A stretch of 64,000 nucleotides of DNA from Inonotus obliquus (Eukaryota; Basidiomycota; Agaricomycetes; Hymenochaetales; Hymenochaetaceae): assembly GCA_032164295.1 (NCBI GenBank), contig JAJHTX010000001.1, positions 682,001-746,000 on the forward strand, written 5' to 3'. Within the stretch, counting starts at the first letter, position 1, and each line of letters begins with the position of its first letter. The translations under genes and the position numbers were made by a program. Below the pieces are notes generated by a model, which worked only from the letters and a program-made list of their open reading frames with translations, was not told the DNA's origin and did not search any database. Positions 1-11,554 of the stretch are shown here, in pieces.

Positions 1-265
1 CTCATCTGTTCACTTTATGGATATTTTTGCTTCTGTTATCGTTAATGCCTTCCACATAGTAGGACACTTATAAATCAAAACATTAATCGGACATGGATTC
101 GGGTGAGGGAGTGGTGTGTACAAGAGATAATACACTTCACGACGAATTTAACTTTACACTGGAGTATCCGAAAGCTAGAGATAGGTTGATAAATAACACC
201 AAGAAAACCGAAAAGAGGCCTAGGAAAATCAAGAATAAGCGGCACGCTGAAACTACCAGTAATAA

Positions 266-2784
266 CTAAGAAACTGTAAGGTACACCCTCCATGGTACAT
301 CATTCCCCTTACGAGCCACTTCAAGAACATGTTGTCCCGCAGCCAGATTAACGGACCAGCAGTCATCGCGTTCCGCGTGCGCCTCAGAGGTTCCGTTGAC
401 GTTGGCATTTACTGGTTTTAGTGGCTCTTCAGTACTTGAAGTCACAGGCTGACCGTCGAGCTTAACCTCGACCTCCATCGGAGTTGCCCATCGCCATTCC
501 CGCTTGTCTTTCTTCTCGTTCGTAAATGCGGGAGTGGTCAATACCGCAGGAGCGGGAGGCTGCTCTTGGGGTACCTCAGGAGGCTTGATCTCTTGGTCAA
601 TTGGCACAACTTTCTTCGGTCGACCGCGTCCTCGTCTCCTTGGTGTCTGAACCGTCTTCGCTTCTTCAGTTTCACTCTCCTCAACCTCGACCTCATGTAG
701 CGCAAACTTTACATTGCGCACGAACAGCTCTGGTTCCGTGATTGGTACGCGCAGAGCAAAATTTCGAACGCCTGCAGTTTCATCAAGTAATGCAAGGCGC
801 CGGCGTAACTGACCGTTATTCGGCGGACAACACTCAAGTCGTACGCTATATAACCCCGCCGCACTTGCTGGTGGCACTGGTGATGGAGCGTCTGTACGAC
901 CAGTAGTGACTAGAGGGGTAGGGACAGTCGGACCAGGTGTAGTTGAACTACGAGCGGGCGTCTGTGATGTTGTCCCGGTGGCTGACGGAGCGTAGAAATT
1001 CTGTGCAGGGATGTGATTAGGGGCCGTGTAATGTTGGAAAGGAGTGTATGTCGAAGACTGTTGTTGTTGTGAATGCGTCTGAGCGGGCTGCGACGTCTTC
1101 ACTTGTGCGGGCGTTGCTGCTTTTGCATGCTTCGGGGCTGGCATTGCAAGCGCTGGTGCAGTTACAACGGCAGGAACGGGGGTAGTAGTAGTGGGGGGCG
1201 AAGTCGGGGTATGCGTTGAATACGAGATAGACGCGGTCGAAGGGAGAGTTGGGGCTGGTGCAGCTGGCGAACCTGCCTTTACTTCCTTGTTATCGGACAA
1301 TGACCCGCCAACAGTGGTACCCGATCCTGAGCCTCCCGCAGGAGGAAGGCGAAGACGCACAATTGCTGTGTTCGCTTCACCACTCTGTGCAGCTTCTGCG
1401 TTGCTGTTATGGGCAGCTGCATGGTGGCCCGGTAGCTTCAACCTAATTCTGTTATGCGAGACTTCTGGAGATGCCGACGAATCTACTACCTCAGCCCCTT
1501 TCATGTGGTATTTGGCTGGGAGATCTGTCATAATTTGGTGGAAATAGGTCTACAAAAGTTATTTTCAGTCGGCGCTTGGCATAAATCTAGTGAAGACACC
1601 CATACCCTCATAACAAGTGCATCCTCCCATATTAGTGAATGCTCTTCGTTGAAATCCATCGCATTTGAGAAGACGAGATCCACATCATTTATGAAATCGG
1701 GGATCGAGGTGTACTCTTTGCGTTTTATTCGTTTCTGAAGAAGCAGGAAATGAGCCAGAGGGCGATAGTGCTGTGGGAGACAGGCTCACAAAGATATCCT
1801 CTATGCAAATGGGCCGCTTAGTTAACTTGTAGTATAGTGGCCATTTCTTCTTCGACGGCAGCTCCATAAATGCGTCTGATAGTTTACGTCCGCTGAGGAT
1901 GGTCATGAGTAGAAATACACGCGGGAAGAGTACTCAAACGTACCCTTCACCCTCTTTCGCCACCAGCTTCAGCAATCGATTCTTCATCAGTCGATGGATG
2001 TTTACTCCTTTCTCCTTCTTCTTCTTCCCTCCCTCCTTGTCTTCGCCCTCCCCATCCTCCTTACCCCTTCCCACAATCTTGTCTATTTCTTTGTTTGCCA
2101 TTTTCTAGTTCAAGCGAGCTGGTGAGCATCATCACAGGAAAAGAGATAGCGGGAAATGTAGTACCTGCAGAGTCTTCGCATCCTTCCATATAATACTCTC
2201 CCGCTGATTGTATCTCCTAGCATTTCTGAAGCACGTATCGAGATCCTCGCGTAGGGGCTCAAGAGACGGGTAGGCGTGACTCTCGAGCTGAGCCTTGATG
2301 TCATCAAGCGCAATGGGTCGTTTGATGATCTCGTAGTAGTCTGGAAACTGCCTCTTCGATGGCTGCCGTAGAAAATCATACGAAATTTGTCGTCCTCTAG
2401 TCGCCGTTGAAAGCGAAAGAAATGGTAGCAGTAGAAGTCAGCGATCAGTTACGTGGCAATTAAGATACTGGATAACCAGTACTGTGACCGGTTGGACCTT
2501 TGCGAGGCGCGTCTTTGGATGATCACTCACTCTTTGTTAACTGCGTCCCTCAGCACCTGCAGAACCTTCAACCCTTCTTCTCGCACTTCCTCAGGACTCA
2601 TCGAAGGCACATCCTCTGCTACATTTGCATTATTTTCATCGTCGTGGTCACTGCTTGTTGCCCTCTGTTGGACATCATTGTCGCTGCCTGTCGGAGGATG
2701 AGCACCCTCGCCGTCCTTGTGACGCTTTGACTGCGGTGGATTTAGGTCGATTTCTGGCTCCGCGGCGAGCTCTCGCTTTACCAT
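266..2784 (-). CDS. RSC4: RSC4-like tandem bromodomain protein (chromatin remodelling)
   Basis: Intron-rich gene read on the minus strand. It opens at 2784 with an acidic, lysine-rich leader (MVKRELAAEPEIDLNPPQSK). A first bromodomain follows at about 2380-2170, with PDYYEIIKRPIALDDI and the acetyl-lysine pocket segment NARRYNQRESIIW. A lysine-rich linker lies at about 2105-1925. A second bromodomain (about 1905-1540) has WPLYYKLTKRPICIEDIF and, after an intron, NAMDFNEEHSLIWEDAL. The last exon (1549-266) is a long Pro/Thr/Ala-rich tail with an AT-hook-like RRRGRGRPKK and a conserved-looking C-terminus ending in WRVYLTVS. Two bromodomains plus a long C-terminal extension match Rsc4 of the RSC complex, which reads acetylated histone H3. 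Another polybromo-type RSC/PBAF subunit is the main alternative. The family is clear; exact orthology is inferred. Confidence 0.8.
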
Positions 2785-4225
2785 TATGCGCCTTGATGAA
2801 TATTTAAGAAACGAATTTCAGGCGTATATGGCTGGCCAATTGGTGCCGCCCCAGTGACACTAACCAGGTCACGTGTGGCGTTTATTTACGTGTTGTTTGT
2901 TTGTATCGTTGACTCGTCGCTTTGACTGTGTTTTGTTCCGAAAATTCCACCCTTGCGCATTCACTGTACCTCTCGCAAATTGTCACTCTTCAGCACGGGA
3001 GATGAGTCGTGCTGCGATGAAAGGATTTTCTTATGAATCGTATCCTCGACGCTACTTTTATCCTAGTTGCACCAGGATGTCATGCTGCAGATGAACTTGC
3101 GTGATAATATTTGATCGTCAACTTTTCAGCGGGTTGGGCCGTTAAGTACTATGATCCTGCTTGCGATGCTAGGAAGTGTTAGCTACTCAAAAGCTGCACG
3201 AATTATCTCTTGGTCCTTGGTATTCAACTTTTCATTCGGTTGAATAGGCTTTATGTATGTATCCCGTTGTGCTTAGAGGTACGACTTTTATGACCTTTTC
3301 GATCGCAGCCTGCATAGCAGAAATTGTCGGTTTGGGTAGCAGAGCGCTGGTCAACCCTAAGCATCGCATCCAGCTGACCCTTCAAATTCATGCGATGGTC
3401 ACAGATCCCTCGCTTGAGAACACCTCGTGGGGTACTTACATCGGTAAGGAGCAATTGTCATTTCCTTACGTACTTTTGAAATCCGTTCATCATCCCAGTT
3501 GTGTACTTTTTTCACCGGTGACTTCTGGGCGTTCTTTAGAAGAGAAGACATGGGCATCATCTTCACCCTGGTGCACAACGAAGGTGTATCGCCTGCAACG
3601 TATTATTACGCAGACGTACCTCCTGCTGGCACCAGCGAGGCGGACGTAATTTTTGGTTACTTCAACGGCATGGCGCAAGAGTGGTGTAGCGAGAGCGAGA
3701 AACAACATCGTGTAAAGTTGAGTCTATCACATTTTGAAAAATACAGATACAGATGAATCTCCTTTTCATTAGTGTATCTAGCTTAGCATATCTTAACTGC
3801 GTTATTCAGCCAACTCGGGCTTTCACTCTAGAATTTCGAGGTTTCCTATTCAGGTGTTTCCGTTGTTTCCGCACGTGTGGTGAATAAGCAACGGACCTGC
3901 CGCGACCGATCTCCATAGGCGCTCCTTTGCCGTTCACTCTGGATGACGCGTCTTCTCGGATGATTGATTTGGGAAAGTGCGCGACCCTGGTAACATGCCG
4001 TCCTTTGGAGCTGACGCGTCCCGTCGGTTCAAGGTGACTAAGAACGGAGAGTTATGCGACCCAGTAGCGACCCCCCGACGTGCACGCATATAGCCTCAGG
4101 CTGATGCTTGAGAGGATAATGGTATAAAGCGACAGTGCTTTGAGAGTAGAATGCACACTCGAAATCGACTCTCTTACTCTCTTGCATATCGGAAGCTCGT
4201 TTTCAACTGAAGAGTAGCATTCATA
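2785..4225. other. Intergenic stretch with no firm gene
   Basis: This 1.4 kb lies between the divergently transcribed bromodomain gene and the aldo/keto reductase and should hold both promoters. On the plus strand 3257-3756 has two open stretches. One contains AACIAEIVGLGSRALVNP, which loosely recalls the RTA1-type membrane protein core, and the other is a short soluble-looking stretch. They are in different frames, lack a convincing start, and could not be joined into a protein I recognise. They may be a decayed gene or chance. Confidence 0.4.
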
Positions 4226-6033
4226 ATGTATCAATCTACAGAAGGTCGCAAAAAGACTATGCCTTATGGTGAGTTTGCCTCGTTCTTTCTCTATTCGGTA
4301 CGCTGCATAGAGCTGACAGACAGTACTTTCGTGCAGTACGCTTAGGAAAGTCGGGATTGAAAGTTTCTCGCTTGATATTGGGCTGTATGTCCTATGGAGA
4401 CCCTAATTGGATGAACTGGGTCCTCCCTGAAGAGGACGGATTAAAGCACATCAAAGCCGCGTCCGTGTCTTCGGTTTTCTAAGAGGAGATTCGATGTTCA
4501 CCTAGCCTCACAGTTATGACGCCGGTATCCAGACGTTTGATACAGCGAATGTTTGTTACCTTCCTTTTTCAGAACTATATCGTCAAAGGCCAACCTCTTT
4601 CTATTCTAGGCTTACTCGAATGGACTCTCGGAAATCATTCTCGGCAAGGCGATCAAGAAATACAACTTGCCTCGTGATGAGATTGTGGTTATGACCAAGG
4701 TATGAGAACCATACCGAAAATGCGCTTCTCTGACTCTGACTTCTTCTATCTTATAGGTGTACGGAGCTGTAGGCAGAACTTATGACGAATTCACTTTCTC
4801 TCCGGATCGTGACTATGATAAAGAAGGCCTTGTGAATCAGTATGGACTGAGTCGGAAGGTGATTGGTACCTATTCCCTCGTTTTGTTCTGAACTGACGTA
4901 GGTGGTGGCTCTTATGTAGCATATTTTTGAATCCGTAAAGCACAGTTTAGAGCGCCTCCAGCTTGATTACATTGACGTCTTTCAATGTACGTGGATGTAT
5001 TTCCTTACCTGTGGATTTAGTCGTTCTGAATACTCGTATAGGCCACCGTTTCGACGATCAAACTCCAATTGAAGAGACGGTCGGTCTTCCTGTTGTTCCT
5101 AGGAGTGATTGAAGCTAACATTGATTCTTAGATGCATGCGCTCCATGATGTTGTAAAAGCAGGTTATGTGCGCTACATCGGCATGTCGTCTTGCTACACA
5201 TGGCAATGTAAGCATCATTCTTATTCGTGCGGAGGTATTGAGCTCTGCGCTTACTATACCATTTCACAACTTGTCTCTAGTCCATGTTATGCAGAGTGAG
5301 TAGTCATACTCGTCCAATTCCCGAGCTTTACATTGACGAGCCTTTTAGACTACGCGATCGCAAACAACCTTATGCCGTTCATCTCAATGCAGAACCACTA
5401 CAATCCCGTCTATCGCGATGAGGAGAGTGAAATGATGCCGACATTGCGTCACTTCCAAGTTGGCTCTATTCCATGGAGCCCACTTGCGCGTGGATACGTC
5501 TGCCGACCCCTGAACGAGGATACCGTCAGGGCAAAGACCGATCCGTAAGCTCTTGAACTGTTTTATTGGTATTGCAATTTCTAATCAAAGTAAATAGGTG
5601 GTTCGATATATATGACAACGAGGCCAGCAGGGAAATCGTGCGAAGGTAAGATCTATTTGATTGATCTATCGTATGAGTCTCTGGTTTGATGTTGCAGGAT
5701 TGAAGAAATTGCGAAGAAGAGAGACCTGACGATGGCTCAAGTCAGTCTCTTATGGGTCTTGCGCAAGGATCGTAAGTCTTACGAGAAGTCTATATTTGCT
5801 GCAATCCGATTGTTGACTCCCTCATTTTCTTACGTAGCTGTTTCTGCGCCCATCATTGGCACCACGAAACTGAAGAACCTCGAGGACCTTGTCGGTACGT
5901 TGCTTCTATCACAAACTCCTAGAGAAAGTTGCTAATAATGATTGATTTAGCCGTTGTCCACGAGAAGCTGACGGACGAAGAGCTGAAGTACATCGAGGAG
6001 CCGTACAAGCCAGTGGGCATTGGGAGGTGGTGA
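4226..6033 (+). CDS. Aldo/keto reductase
   Basis: NADPH-dependent oxidoreductase of the aldo/keto reductase superfamily, probably cytosolic. Roughly ten introns split it. The spliced protein starts MYQSTEGRKKTMPY and then VRLGKSGLKVSRLILGCMSY, the usual first beta-strand. All four catalytic residues are visible: Asp and Tyr in QTFDTANVYSNG (about 4530-4620), Lys in VVMTKVYG (about 4690-4760), and His in DVFQCHRFDD (about 4975-5055). Later landmarks are GMSSCYTW, FISMQNHYNPVYRDEE, SIPWSPLARGY and the cofactor loop SAPIIGTTKLKNLEDLV (about 5840-5895). It ends in KPVGIGRW at 6033. The MSYG...W and SMQNHYN pattern resembles fungal aryl-alcohol/versiconal-reductase-like members. The substrate cannot be told from sequence. 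Confidence 0.9.
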
Positions 6034-6837
6034 ATAGCAATGTCGATGTTTCAAGAATTAGTATGATATATTTACACTAGTATAGTACTACCTCGAAAGA
6101 TGATTGATTGTATCAAAATACTTATTTCCTGCAAGGAATCCTTCTTCGTGTGAGTTTCGAGGAGGGAGTTAGACTCAAACTCTTCATATCACCACTGAGC
6201 TCAAATGCATCATGCCAAATACATGTCAACAGATGGGTCGCGTCGATAGGTTGATAACTTCTGCCACTCTGCCACCGCTCATATCCATCCCGGACTAAAA
6301 AGGGACGAAAGGAAGGTAAAGAAAGGAAGACTTGATAGGAATCTATGGCGAGACGGAGAGAAATTGAACTTGTCCGTGTGTGCCGTAATCTGCGGTGATG
6401 GAGATTCCTACGATCGAACGCACAAATAGCCAACTCTAGTTGATCGTTGAGAGATGAGCTTTGTCCGGTGATGCTCAATCAACTCATCGTGATTGCGTGC
6501 GTGCCTTCTTGAGTAAACTCTCGCGATTCGATCGTTTTACACTTCTCACCCATGAACCATTTCACGCGAGCGCAGAAAGCATACCCAAATGGCTTCAGGA
6601 TATTACGAGTTGCAGACGATACATCGCCTGACTTTGTTGTCGTTGATCGAGGTGGATGACGGCAATGAGGATGCTGACGTTACGACGATCGGAAGGAAGC
6701 GTTCTCGTCATCCGGCGTAAAACCCGAGTCCGAAACTTTGATCAGGATACCTAGAGACTGAATATAATACCCCATCTTCCGCCCGGTCCTTTTCGCTCAT
6801 CTCTTTCCTTCTACCACCACCACCGTTGGGCTTTGTG
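6034..6837 (+). promoter_or_regulatory. Intergenic region with probable desaturase promoter
   Basis: About 800 bp between the reductase stop and the desaturase start has no supported gene. A TATA-like tataata sits at 6763-6769, about 75 bp before the desaturase ATG. It is followed by a C/T-rich leader, a common layout in strongly expressed fungal genes. The promoter call rests on position and these two signals only. Confidence 0.35.
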
Positions 6838-8947
6838 ATGGCCACGGGGACGCCGGACGGGGCCAAGTTGCCCGCTCAACACCCGACTCCAAAAGGCGAG
6901 TTCTGGTGGTCGAACGCGATCTTCTTCGTCAGTATACACGTCGCGGCTTGCGTAGGGGTATACTATAGACCTCCATGGTCTGTACATCGTGCAACTTTGC
7001 TGTTGGGAGTGTCAGTTTGGCAACTGGCATGCCTTGGGTACGCGCTGTTTTTGCATTGCCAGGGAAACGCTTCTCATGCACATAGTCTGTTCTGTCAGAG
7101 TAACGATTGGGTACCATCGTCTTTATTCGCATAGGGCATTCCGGGCTACTGCGGGCGTTAGATTTGTCTTAGCGATGCTTGGTTCCATGGCTTTCCAGGG
7201 CTCAATCAAGGCAAGTAAACGAGCTTACTTGTTTCCTTGCCCGGATCTGACCGTGTCATCAACTGTTGATACGTTTAGTGGTGGTATGCCTTTACGTGAT
7301 TTATACCGTGTTTTCTCGTTCACGTGTCCCTAGGTGCCTCAGACATAGGTTACACCATGTTCGTCCTGACTGTTTTTCTCTCCCGAGATGACCGAGTTCT
7401 TATGGCATTCCGATTGCAGAGGTTCACTGACGATCCGGTTCATGATCCGTGTGTCCCTGTCGATCTTTCATCGTGGCGTCTTGCTTATTACGTTCCGTCT
7501 ATGTAGCTACTGTGCAACCCGAGGGCTTCTCTTCTCCCATATGGGTTGGATATTCTTCAAACCGAAGTACGAGAAGATGAATACCATCAATCGGAACGAC
7601 CTAGAAAATGATCCGAGTATGTATTTGAGCTTCAACTGATTCTAGTGATGTTTATCACTAATCCGTTATTATGCACTAGTCGTTAGATTCCAGCATAATT
7701 TCTACGGTACAGTGGCTCTGCTCACTTGAAAAACCCGATTCATGATGTTTCCTGCAGTGCCACTCGCACTTCTTACTGGGTTCCTCCTTCCTGTAGCACT
7801 GGGTACACTATGGAATGATCCTATCGGCGCCTTCGTTTGGGGCGGTCTTATTTCAAGACTTGCAAGTAAGTATCGTAATGCTTCGTCGGCTCCGCAGACC
7901 CTTACTCCATCCAACGTACTTCGCATCCAGTATGGCATTGCACTTTCTTGGTGAACTCGTGAGTAACCGACAATTTCAGGCTACAGAATCCCGAATTTAA
8001 AGCTGTGCAGTCTAGCCCACTGGGATGGTCTACAGCCCTATACGGACGAAAATACTTCTCGAGGGAACTTGGTAAGCTACTTGAAAGCACCAGAAGTTAT
8101 TTGGCTCATCTAATACCATCAAAGCTTCTGGCCTTGCTCACATGCGGGGAAGGCAGCCACAATTTTGTAAGTAGCCGGGCATCGTTTACGCTTTACCACC
8201 TGTGTATTAAATGATGATTTTGATACATGATAGCATGTAAGAAGAGCAACTACTTGTAGCTTGCCTTTTTTCTGCCGCCTAACCAATCCGGGATTGAATC
8301 TAGCATGCATTCCCGCATGACTTTCGTGCGGGACCTGCTCGCCTGAATTGGGATCCGTCAAAATGGATAATTCTCCTTCTTCACAGCTTCCGTCTTGTTT
8401 CGAGTCTACGTCGCGCGAGGAGCGAGGATATCAAAGCTGCAGAAGCTTGGATGCGTTTACACGGACATCATGCTCCTCTCCACACGTTTTCTGATTCTGG
8501 CTTTCAAACGAGCGACGAATCTTCAGTATCACAGTCTTCCACGTCATCTTCCGAAATGGAAGATGAGGAATCCGAATGGGAAGGCCCTGTTTGGGGTGAG
8601 AATGATTTGAGGGAGTACGTAAACGCGAAACTGGGACGATGCGTTGTGGTTCTAGATGGATACGCCATTGACGTTACGCGCTATCTCGGGGAACACGTAG
8701 GGAGCTTTTGACTCATTCTGTTTCGGTGTTAGGGGTTTGCTGACGCGTTAGTACTTTCTAGCCTGGCGGCGCGTTACTTTTGAGACAGTACTCTATACGT
8801 TCTGATCACGTCAAACTAAATTCAAAGGATCTTCGTGATCTTGCTCGGGAAACGTCATCTGCGTTCCATGGTGGGATGAATAGACATTCTCGAGCTGCGA
8901 GGAGGCGGCAAAGACAGTTGAGGGTTGCGAGAGTCGTTTTGGGTTGA
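6838..8947 (+). CDS. OLE1: Delta-9 acyl-CoA desaturase with C-terminal cytochrome b5 domain
   Basis: ER membrane di-iron enzyme that puts the first double bond into stearoyl/palmitoyl-CoA. The ATG at 6838 gives MATGTPDGAKLPAQHP. All three histidine boxes are present after splicing: GYHRLYSHRAF (exon 7099-7210), LRHRLHHRFTDD (exons 7334-7358 and 7420-7448) and GEGSHNF-H-HAFPHDF (from about 8125). Exon lengths close in frame: 6838-7037, 7099-7210, a 5-nt exon 7279-7283, a 25-nt exon 7334-7358, a 29-nt exon 7420-7448, then 7507 onward, and a 3-nt exon 8234-8236. Hydrophobic segments include LALLTGFLLPVALGTLW. After an acidic, Ser-rich linker comes the b5 domain (VWGENDLREYV...) with the haem motif EHPGG split by the last intron (about 8697-8761) and a distal NRHSRAA. 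Stop at 8945-8947. It converges on cutC with 168 bp between. Confidence 0.93.
7279..7283 (+). other. 5-nt micro-exon of the desaturase gene
   Basis: The five bases TGGTG lie between an upstream ...tttag and a downstream gtatgc. Including them gives ...SIK-WWC-LRHRLHH, the family pattern. Skipping them puts the next exon (7334) out of frame and into a stop within five codons. The intron before it (7211-7278) begins GC in the strong context AAG|GCAAGT, so it is read as a GC-AG intron. Seen directly as sequence; the splicing is inferred. Confidence 0.75.
8234..8236 (+). other. 3-nt micro-exon (CAT, His) in the third histidine box
   Basis: CAT at 8234-8236 is bounded by ...gatag before and gtaagaag after. 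With it, the spliced box reads HNF-H-HAFP, the invariant HNFHH arrangement. Without it, the box loses one iron-ligand histidine. The flanking introns 8167-8233 and 8237-8303 are both 67 nt. The second holds a ctaac branch-point-like motif before its ag. Confidence 0.75.
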
Positions 8948-9115
8948 TTGCACAAGACTTGGGATCAACGAGATCGTTTCCGCGACATTGGTGCAGAATG
9001 GAGAGCATGCTTGTACGGCACGCGTAACTTTTTCGACAATTTATAACCTATGCGAAAGTAGTCACAGATATACGAAAGATGATTTATGTTCGCTCTACAT
9101 AACTTGGCTCACGAA

Positions 9116-10399
9116 TTAACTTTCAAACATTTCCGATTCTCTATCCACAATCTCTCTAACAGCCCTAACAGCACCATCACTCGTCCTCCATATTCCCCAC
9201 TCACCGGCACCACTCGCGCCCATACCCATACCCTCAGGACGATACTGCATCGCAGAATCAACAAACCCGCCACCACTTAGATGAATCGAGTTGAAGGACT
9301 TGTATGGATGGAGAGCACGTAAGATTGGGATGACTGTTTCTTTGTTTATTCCCGATCCTGGCATGATCTCTATACGGTCATGGTTGTCCGAGCGTTGAGA
9401 TTGATTGTATAATGAGATGAGGTGTGGGAGATCTGAGAGTACGGATGGTTTTCCACCGCTGATTTATGTTATCAAAGCGGTTAAGAAAGGGGTGATGGAG
9501 ATTTGGAGTGAAAGGCGTACCTAGTAAGGATGCGAGTGATGCCTGGTATCTCTTGTAGAGTGGATAAAGCTACATAGATACATATTTCAGTTTGTCTTGA
9601 TGTGTTTGAGTTCTAGGAGAGAGACGAAAGACGAAAGGAGAACTACGTAATACTAGTAGGAGAAAACAAACGGATCTAGAGTAATCACCTTTCGATTGAT
9701 CGATAACCATATCAAAAGCCCTATGAAAGCAGACTACAGTAATGAATGACATTCAGACCCCTAATCCACGGATAATCGATTAAGAAGAAGAATTTCAAGT
9801 CTTACTGCACGTACCTTGCAAACCACATTTCACAGCTTCTTCCACTAGAACAGCCGTATTCACCACGTCAACACTTCCATCTGTAGAAAGAGCTCCGAAT
9901 ACTACTCCTGTAATCCCAAGACCAAGATCTGAGAACGTTTTTATATCTTGGAGCATGACTGAGATTTCGTGCGTGGTATAGATGAAGTCTCCTGTTCGGG
10001 GACGAATCATTATCTATAGATAATACATAATACATACATTAGTATATGATATAGTCCATATGAATACATAAATCAGAGTCAGGAGGATGATTAGATGGTC
10101 GAGTGAAGCGTACCATTAGCTCGATACTAGTACTACCATCCTGAGGACAAGACTGTTTGATGATTTGATGGACGAGTCCGGAACTTGGCGTTGTACCCCC
10201 TCCCAAGATGAGGTTTCCGCATATCTCGAGACGGGTAGCTCCGCCTTGTATAGCTCTAGATGTTTTGTGGTTATGTTCGGATCGAGTTGGATTGATCATT
10301 CATTGGACGGAAGAAGGAAGAAGGAAGGAGGAAGAGTAGGACTGACGCGATTGCAGATTCCACAGAGTCAACGCATACTTCAATCTTGATCTTTTTCAT
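9116..10399 (-). CDS. cutC: CutC family protein
   Basis: TIM-barrel protein of the CutC family, linked to copper handling in bacteria and animals. The biochemical role is still unsettled and the copper link should be treated as family lore. The start at 10399 gives MKKIKIEVCVDSVESAIA, and an intron to about 10253 joins AIQGGATRLEICGNLILGGG followed by TTPSSG, the family signature. Then come MIRPRTGDFIYTTHE (about 10010), DLGLGITGVVFGALSTDG (about 9920), VCFHRAFDM (about 9730), an ILTSGG-type segment, and MPGSGINKETVIPIL (about 9360). It ends REIVDRESEMFES at 9116. About six exons. It is divergent from the F-box gene (277 bp shared promoter region) and convergent with the desaturase. Confidence 0.9.
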
Positions 10400-10675
10400 C
10401 GGTGACTATGTTTCAAAATGAAGTTTAGAGCTAAGTAAGTAGATACTCGGCTATGAGATGAGATGAGATAACCCAAAATAGTTGTGATGTGACGTAAGCA
10501 TTGCTATTCTGGGGCGCATTAGCCAGCTCTACTTTGCCCGCGCAGCGCAGCACTCCATAATTGCTTGACTACGCCTTTGCCTTTCCGCCATCTATGCCTT
10601 TCTTGTATACGTGCCTCTGACTCTAGCTGAGCTCGAGTTCTCTTGTTACCTCAAGACGAAGACGGTCCGGGAACG

Positions 10676-11554
10676 ATGGAAGGAGAGTCTGAGTGTGAGA
10701 GTAGACTGGAGACTTTACCACCAGAGGTCATCCTCCACATCCGTACGTCTCCTCTCCTCAAAATACTTCACGGTCCTATTAACTTTTCTTTACCTCGTCG
10801 CACCAGTATCATACCTAGACCTACCCGAACTAGACGCACTAAGTCGAGTCTCACCGATACTCAAAGAGTTATCACAAGATCCGATATTACACAGACGTCG
10901 TATACTAGTTGTGGCTCCATCAAGAGTCCAACATTTGTTATTCGGTTATGGGGGAGCGCTGCGGCCTACTGTCCCTGATTTGGTTTTAAGGAATGTACTT
11001 AGGGGATTGGGGATTGAGAGGAGGTATAGGATGGGATTGTATTTCAACTCACGAGAGGTGAGTATCGTTAGTCGCTATGGCTCTAACGCTCGATGCGCGT
11101 GTTTTGGTCTGTTCCGTATGGGTTAGTGCAAGAACTAATTGATCGGTTTGATCCTTTTCGGCACTTCCTTTCATTCTTGCGCTTATAGTCGGTGAAACAA
11201 TACGAAACGTCTAGGCGTTTACAGCTTTCACATGTTCGCCACATCCTAGCAGCACATCTACAACGCAAATCGCCTCAAGCCCTGACGCGTATAATACCCG
11301 ATGCAGAGTTGTGTTCGCCACGACTTCTTCCTGTTGTTCGAAATCTGAAGTGGTGTATTCGAAAGGATTCAATGGCGAGAATGGTAAGGGGGCAACGTGG
11401 AGAGAGTGGTGGGAATGGGAGTGGAACTGTTAGAACGATTGATTGGTTTGAAGGACGTGGACATGGGCTGTGGAAGGAGAATGAGAGGATTAGACTTGCT
11501 ATTTGTCCTGGTGTAGGCAAGATTGTGAGATTCTTTGAGAGTGTTGGGAAGTAG
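10676..11554 (+). CDS. F-box protein with conserved fungal C-terminal region
   Basis: Three exons. The ATG at 10676 gives MEGESECESRLETLPPEVILHI, and after the intron 10741-10807 LSYLDLPELDALSRVSPILK, together a clean F-box of about 40 residues (LPPEVILHILSYLDLPEL). F-box proteins bring substrates to SCF (Skp1-Cullin-F-box) ubiquitin ligases. Further on are GGALRPTVPDLVLRNVLRGL and, after the intron at 11057-11188, SVKQYETSRRLQLSHVRHIL. A Gly-rich stretch (about 11390-11430) precedes the end at 11554. The region after the F-box has no leucine-rich, WD or kelch repeats, so the substrate class is unknown. Confidence 0.75.

Noticed and set aside
1191..1547. Plus-strand open frame with a hydrophobic stretch opposite the bromodomain gene tail
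   Set aside because: It is antisense to a well-supported exon, its composition mirrors the Pro/Thr/Ala-rich tail, and no domain is visible.
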